Under the pieces are notes generated by a model. It did not search any database and was not told the DNA's origin. It was given only the letters and a program-made list of their open reading frames with translations. The translations under genes were made by a program, and so were the position numbers. This document shows positions 59,946 through 64,000 of a stretch of 64,000 nucleotides of DNA, piece after piece (the stretch's first letter is position 1; the number at the start of each line of letters is the position of its first letter). The DNA lies in NCBI RefSeq assembly GCF_000002425.4, contig NC_037255.1, forward strand, positions 13,917,626 through 13,981,625, given 5' to 3'. The stretch is from Physcomitrium patens. Its lineage: Eukaryota; Streptophyta; Bryopsida; Funariales; Funariaceae.

Positions 59946-62900
59946 ATGCCGAGAGGAAGTATTGACAAAGTTCCCATCCTGCGCGACGTCCATCCAAGTC
60001 AAGAGGATGAGAGTGAGCGTGATATTGAGCAGCAGATGGTGGTATATGCGAAACAACTGAGCGATAACAATGCTGTGGTAGTAGGCGATGTTGGAGCTCA
60101 TGAGGCTGGAAGAGGAAGAAAGCCTGAGCTGGAATCTGGGCATGATCATAGATATCTACTCATGTCGGGGCCTTTGGGCATGTGCAATGACCCCTTTTGT
60201 ACATCTTGTCCCTATTCTAATGTTGGAAACAAGAGAGATCTTCCTCGAAACAAGTCGATTCGATCCCAGGTACATCTAATTTTCCAATGTGATGTGTGCA
60301 AGGTCGAAACATAGCATAGTAACGAAATCGCGGAGGGTCTTTACTTGAACTTCAACAAAAATAATGCTCAATAGTCCTGGATCTACGTGCTCAGAAACTT
60401 CTTGAACAGGCCATAGTTTTTCGGATTCTACAGGGAATGATAGACAAAGTAGGAGCAGAGCAATACTTACGGTTTGTCAGGTGAATGGAAATATAAATCC
60501 TAAGTAAATGGTTTATCTCTGATCATGGCCATTGCAGGAACGAGAGAAAAGTTGGAAATTTTGGAAGTATGAAGGGGTTTTGAATCCTCATTCCAAGTCA
60601 ATTCAGACATGGAACAAGGTTTTTGTTGTCTCTTGTTTGCTTGGGATCTTCTTGGACCCTCTGTTTTTCTTCCCACTCTCAGTTGATGAGGTACTTGTAC
60701 TCGCATCTTGAACTTTTTGGCTTTTGTATTTGAAAGGAGCTCTGGTTCCACACTTAAATGCCACATGCTTGGCAAATAACTTTGTTACTGCGATTATGCT
60801 GTGGATCTTTTGTTCAGAACAACAAGTGTATTGTACTGGACTACGGTTTTGCTTCCACTCTTACGGCATTCAGAAGTGTTATAGACTTTCTCTACATTTG
60901 CCATATTATTCTTCAGGTGAGTTTGTAAGTTTCATGTGTGCAAGTTTGTCAAGTTCTGTTCTAATCAATGCATCTTTAACGTGTAATAAGTATAATTCTT
61001 ACTCCTGTCGATAGTAGCTTGATTACATTGACTTTGAGCTGAACTTCACCTGTCTAATCGGAAGTGATAATAGAAAAAATTATTTGGTGTAAAGTGTGAG
61101 TCCTACGGAAGGTTCAAGTGCAGATTGTTCTGGAAGGAAGGGTTGGAACCTCGTCATTACTTCTGCCGAATCTAAAACCTGCGTGCATGTTTCACAAAAC
61201 ATACATAAAATGATTAGACTTATTGTTGGACCACTTCTGTGCAGTTCAGGTTAGCGTACAAGGATGAGGATTCAGGAGAAATTGTGGATGATCCTGCGCG
61301 TTGTAAGACTCGGTATCTGAGGGGATGGTTTGGGTTCGATGTTCTTGCCGCATTACCCTTGCCTCAGGTGATATTCTTTCTAGAGTGAATCAAGGTCAAG
61401 GATTTCTTGAGGGCGGAATCTTATACACTATCTGAACAACGCATTGTTGTCATTAATGTGTTCGGTGGACTGTGGACCTTAAATTTTATCTCCATTTCAC
61501 AACCATTTACCTCAGAGACGAGGAACGTTTTTTCCAGTGTCTGATACTTAAATCTCACATATATTGCGACCTGATTCCCTGCAGATCATGGTAATGCTGG
61601 TGATACCCAATTTGAAGACTAAAGCAACCGGGGCTGCAGGTAACTTCAGAGACTTGTTTAGAGTCACACTTCTTTTGCAGAATATTCCAAGGTTGATTAA
61701 GTTCGTCGTCCTCGTTTTCGGGCGTTCACCAACTGGCATCGTGTTCGAGACCGCTTGGGCAAATTTCGTCCTCAATTTATTCCTCTATGTTCTCGCGGCC
61801 CATGTCGTGGGATCCAGTTGGTATCTTTTCGGAGTTCAGGTACCGAGTTCCTGTCCAACACACACCCTAAGTTTCTGTCAATGTAGTACTAGCAAAATAT
61901 ATTTTCACGAAATTAGTGATGTTTAGGGTGCTCAATGCCTATCCTTCCGCTTATAAACATTTGCTGAAGTGTGTCATTGTACGTGGATGGCTGCAGCGTG
62001 TAATGACATGCCTTCAAGAGGTTTGCCTAGAAGAAAAATCGACTTTGGGCTGTAGGGACACTTTTCTTGACTGTGGATTTGGTGCCCCAAAAGCGCCTTA
62101 CCGCGACGCCCGCGGGCAATGGATCAAATCAACAAACGCAAGCGGGTCATGTCTAATACAAACCTCGCCATATGAATTTGGCATATACCAACCGATGGGC
62201 ATGCAGGTCTTGACAATTCATCCGACCTTCATTTGCTCGCACTTTCTTAAAGTATGTTGCAGAGTTTTTCATAACTTCTTAATCATTTTACTTTTTAAGC
62301 CTCTTATTTGACTGAAACTCACCACCACATCTGGGATATTCTGGTGCAATGTTCGCTGTAGTGAAGTTATGCCTTGAATCTGTAGTATTTGATCTCTCGA
62401 TTGGCATTGCAGATTGCGCAACGTCATTCAGTTGTCATAAAATACATATACTCTTTATATTGGGGATTTCTGGTACGCGAGTTATGTGCACGTATTGTTG
62501 TTATTTTGTCCATGTTAGAGCAGTCAGAATGCTCCTAAATTTCCTTTGAATACTTTTAAAAGTTGTACAAATGTACTGCTGGAAATGTAATTAACTGACG
62601 ATGCATTCCGATTCCCTTGAAATTATAACGCTGGATCCAAATATATTGTAATTGTATGGATCTCTGCTCGATCTTGTCACTCGCAGCAAATCAGCACCTT
62701 AGGAGGCAACCTTGTGCCAAGCTTGTATCCCTGGGAGGTGCTTTTTACCATGGGTATTGGAGCACTGGGTTTGCTTATGTTCGCATCACTTATTGGCAGT
62801 ATGCAAAATTTCCTACAAAGCCTTGGTCGCAGGTACGACGACTACTGAACCGCTCATCAGATGTAATACCGTAGCTAGTGGGAGTTGGCATTGTATTCAG

Positions 62901-64000
62901 ATTTGTATTATGTAATCCTGGTACTAGGTTTTGTGCAGAAGCGTGATCCAACTTCGTTTCTATTATGTGGATGTAAATCATCATATGGAGTATTTTACGA
63001 TCAAAGCTTTCTTAGTAGCTTGTTTCGTTTTCACTTGAAAAATAGGACATATAATTTCAAACTTGTAGAGTGCTGCGTATGTAACAAAATTTGTGCAATG
63101 TAGTCCTAAATTCTCTTGAAGTATGCCATCAAAACCTATTTGACTACGCTGAATAAGCTTAAAAAAGAACTTGAAACGCTTTAAATGTGTATTGTCAATG
63201 ATTCCTTAGGAAACAAGAGATGCAAATGCGACGTCGTGATGTTGAGAACTTTATGGAACGACGACGACTACCACTTAAGATCAGAAAGTAAGATGCTTCT
63301 TGCAAGTTTCAGTGTTATTAATGTCATCGATCCTCTAATGTTCCACCCAGATATCACACCTTAACACTTTTGGCGCTGCTATGCTCGTCATTGTTTGTTG
63401 TTACTTTTCTGGGGCCTGTTGTAACAACCTGTCACTTACAAATAGTGTTGTACATGGTGTTTCATTTTTTTCATCATTTTTTTTAAGCACGACTTGGATG
63501 TGAGTGGCTTTGTAGAAAGGTGCGGCAAGCTGAGCGCTTTAATTGGGTATCAACTCAGGGTGTGGAGGATGAAGAAATACTTAGGCAGCTGCCAGAAGAT
63601 TTGCAGATGACGATCAAATGTCATGTTTGTGAAAATCTTCTGAAGGAGGTAGATCCCTTCTTGCCTTGCTGTCTGGTATTCGTAGGACTAGAATTTGCAA
63701 ACTGGTTATTCCTTAAGCATGTTGAGAGCTTTCGAAAGATGTTCAAACTATTTCATTCCTGTTGCATATATTTCCAGCTTTCCTTTATTATTAAAATTTC
63801 TTCGTTATATTAATGCAAGTTGGACACCATCTATATGAAATCAATAATAATAAAAAGAAAAAAAAAAAAAAAAAAAAAGCTTATCGACAACTTGTGACCA
63901 TAATGTACGTCTTGGAAATTATGCACAATCGCACTAAAATTGTATTACGAGTATTGACGCTTTCGTTTCGGCAGGTCCGCTTATTCAAACACATGGACCC
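59946..64000 (+). CDS. CNGC: Cyclic nucleotide-gated ion channel, group IVa (CNGC19/20-like), partial at the right edge
   Basis: Plant CNGCs are tetrameric cation (often Ca2+) channels regulated by cyclic nucleotides and calmodulin. Exons in phase with GT-AG introns: 59946-60269, 60538-60690, 60818-60916, 61245-61367, 61585-61839, 61997-62206, 62413-62472, 62687-62832, 63210-63287, 63516-63648 and 63975 onward. An in-frame TGA at 59919 supports the start. The N-terminal GPLGMCNDPFCTSCP motif is typical of group IVa. S1 is WNKVFVVSCLLGIFLDPLFF; S2 ends HIILQFRLAY; S3 is GWFGFDVLAALPLPQ; S4-S5 is FRVTLLLQNIPRLIKF followed by WANFVLNLFLYVLAAHVVGS. The pore is SLYWGFLQISTLGGNLVPS with GNL as likely filter. 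S6 and C-linker are MQNFLQSLGRR and RRRDVENFMERRRLPLKIRK, then VRQAERFNW. The nucleotide-binding and calmodulin sites lie beyond the window. The pore-side GFL and GG differ from the usual GFQ and AG of relatives. Confidence 0.92.

Overview
The window is nuclear DNA of a land plant. The evidence is three intron-containing plant genes: a pectate lyase, the nuclear-encoded chloroplast ribosomal protein uL11c with a transit peptide, and a group IVa (CNGC19/20-type) cyclic nucleotide-gated channel. The rest is AT-rich intergenic DNA and LTR retrotransposons. Introns of about 100-350 bp, exons richer in GC than their surroundings and very AT-rich spacers would fit a non-seed plant such as a moss, but that is a guess from style, not proof.

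Layout. 1-183: C-terminal tail of an unrecognised gene on +. About 480-3200: AT-rich spacer with (TA)n tracts. 3217-5345: pectate lyase on -, five exons. 5346-6974: no recognisable gene. 6975-55302: a 48-kb stack of nested retrotransposons. 56270-57915: uL11c on +, four exons. 57916-59945: spacer and probable 5' leader. 59946 to the window end: CNGC on +, eleven exons seen, the last cut by the window edge.

The stack can be read like strata. The outermost and oldest layer is a decayed Ty1/copia element on - (F, repeats at 6975-7256 and 55013-55302). It was hit by a Ty3/gypsy element on - (E, about 8669-49954). The left LTR of E was hit twice: by chromovirus A (8723-14829, + strand) and by chromovirus B (15532-39043, + strand). 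B in turn holds four insertions: a 1.7-kb solo LTR (17041-18720), a complete-length Ty3/gypsy element C (21833-29309), an inverted solo LTR of the C family (29668-30809), and chromovirus D on - (31726-38537). D is a younger relative of B, and it holds a solo LTR of the A family (32786-33218). Target-site duplications support A, B, C, D and all three solo LTRs. Because the right LTR of E is uninterrupted, it also shows the empty sites of A and B.

Points that deserve attention: (1) A-family LTRs carry dense arrays of perfect heat-shock elements just upstream of the TATA box, amplified by a tandem duplication. (2) A, B and D all carry an extra small ORF between the chromodomain region and the 3' LTR, conserved across two families and open for 140 codons in D. 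(3) The C family leaves 4-bp rather than 5-bp target duplications. (4) One solo LTR carries a degenerate telomere-like repeat array. (5) Element E has about 3.7 kb of coiled-coil-rich coding-like sequence beyond its integrase. I found no CRISPR array, rRNA or tRNA gene.
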